A stretch of DNA of 6,498 nt from Hungatella sp. UBA5982 (GTDB lineage: Bacteria > Bacillota > Clostridia > Lachnospirales > Lachnospiraceae): positions 14,190-20,687 of the forward strand of contig DJBG01000224.1 of the NCBI GenBank assembly GCA_002429965.1, given 5' to 3'. The notes under the pieces are model-generated. The model did no database searches and was not told where the DNA came from. It saw only the letters and a program-made list of their open reading frames with translations. Shown here piece after piece: positions 5,900 to 6,498 of the stretch. Each line of letters starts with the position of its first letter. Position 1 is the stretch's first letter. The translations under genes and the position numbers were made by a program.

Positions 5900-6498
5900 A
5901 TGACAGAGCATGATATAGTGATAATCGGAGGCGGTCCGGCAGGTCTTGCAGCGGCGGTAGCGGCAAAAAAGGCGGGCATTACGGATATATTGATCCTGGA
6001 AAGAGAAGCCTGTCTTGGCGGCATCTTAAACCAGTGCATTCATAATGGCTTTGGCCTGCATACCTTTAAAGAAGAATTAACCGGACCGGAATATGCAGCC
6101 CGTTATATTGAGATGGCAGAGACGGAAAACATACCCTATAAATTAAATACCATGGTCCTTGATATCAGCAAGGACAAAGAAGTGACAGTCATCAACAGGG
6201 AAGATGGACTGTCAACTATAAAAGCCAAAGCCATAATCCTGGCAATGGGATGCAGGGAGCGCCCCAGAGGAGCCCTTAACATACCGGGCTACCGTCCGGC
6301 AGGAATCTATTCCGCAGGCACTGCCCAGAGATTAATGAATATCGAAGGCTTCAGCGTGGGGAAAGAGGTGGTGATTTTAGGTTCCGGAGATATCGGACTC
6401 ATCATGGCCAGACGTATGACCCTGGAGGGCGCTAAGGTAAAGGTGGTGGCAGAGCTTATGCCATATTCCGGCGGCTTAAAGAGAAATATAGTCCAGTG
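5900..6498 (+). CDS. NAD(P)/FAD-dependent oxidoreductase, HcnB/OoxA-like electron-transfer subunit (3' cut by the window edge)
   Basis: N-terminal 199 residues of a two-dinucleotide flavoprotein; family members usually run to about 420. The FAD motif is IGGGPAG (9-15) with Glu34 as the ribose-binding acid. LGGILNQCIHNGFG (39-52) stands where classical disulfide reductases carry a CxxxxC pair; only Cys46 is present, so it is not a disulfide reductase. AIILAMGCRERPRG (111-124) is the usual second FAD contact. An NAD(P) Rossmann motif GSGDIG (161-166) follows VVIL. The gene is read in tandem with the GlpA-like enzyme, 13 bases after its stop. The family resembles the partner subunits of hydrogen cyanide synthase, opine oxidase and hydroxyproline dehydrogenase, which pair with a DAO flavoprotein. 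By inference it takes electrons from the dehydrogenase and passes them to NAD(P)+ or another acceptor. Clostridial relatives are often followed by a small DUF1667 protein, which would lie beyond the window. Family sure, electron acceptor unknown. Confidence 0.9.
   Translation, partial: MTEHDIVIIGGGPAGLAAAVAAKKAGITDILILEREACLGGILNQCIHNGFGLHTFKEELTGPEYAARYIEMAETENIPYKLNTMVLDISKDKEVTVINREDGLSTIKAKAIILAMGCRERPRGALNIPGYRPAGIYSAGTAQRLMNIEGFSVGKEVVILGSGDIGLIMARRMTLEGAKVKVVAELMPYSGGLKRNIVQ

Noticed and set aside
1..6498. Mobile elements, CRISPR arrays, tRNA or rRNA genes
   Set aside because: No transposase, direct-repeat array, attachment site or RNA-gene signature was seen; genes are tightly packed, codirectional and look like stable metabolic chromosome.

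Overview
The window reads as a chromosomal segment from an anaerobic Firmicute. A member of Lachnospiraceae (Lacrimispora/Hungatella-like Clostridia) is my best guess. The basis is the gene style (strong GGAGG-type ribosome binding sites, mid-range GC, Clostridia-like wording of the P-type ATPase, MgtC and FAD-enzyme sequences) and the gene order. The genus assignment is inference. All five genes are on the + strand and none is visibly broken; the first and last are cut by the window edges.

Layout. Positions 1-1848 hold the C-terminal two thirds of a PMCA/SERCA-type (P2) cation-transporting ATPase. A 197-base gap follows, with a sigma-A promoter (1869-1897) and a leader containing a long hairpin plus U-rich tract (about 1924-1985). 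Next come glycerol kinase glpK (2046-3545) and, 18 bases later, an MgtC/SapB-family membrane protein (3564-4256). A second gap contains another promoter (4285-4314) and a second, stronger leader hairpin and terminator (4340-4398). It precedes a GlpA-like FAD-dependent dehydrogenase with a C-terminal BFD-type [2Fe-2S] domain (4450-5886). The last gene is the start of a second flavoprotein with FAD and NAD(P) Rossmann motifs (5900 to the window end), translationally adjacent to it.

How it works together. GlpK makes sn-glycerol 3-phosphate (G3P). The two flavoproteins probably form a multi-subunit G3P dehydrogenase passing electrons from the GlpA-like FAD through an iron-sulfur centre to the second flavoprotein. 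The two gaps carry near-copies of one control module: an identical AAATCTTGACA block at -35, an extended -10, a GAGATGA(C/A)AGAG box 55 bases after the start of the -35, and a terminator hairpin whose 5' arm includes the end of that box. The best explanation is paired transcription antitermination, probably by the G3P-responsive antiterminator GlpP, so kinase and dehydrogenase would be induced together. GlpP is not in the window, so this is inference from arrangement.

Most worth a second look: the twin leader module; the MgtC protein embedded between kinase and dehydrogenase; the two-flavoprotein dehydrogenase; and a GlpK that lacks the histidine used for HPr-dependent activation in other Firmicutes.
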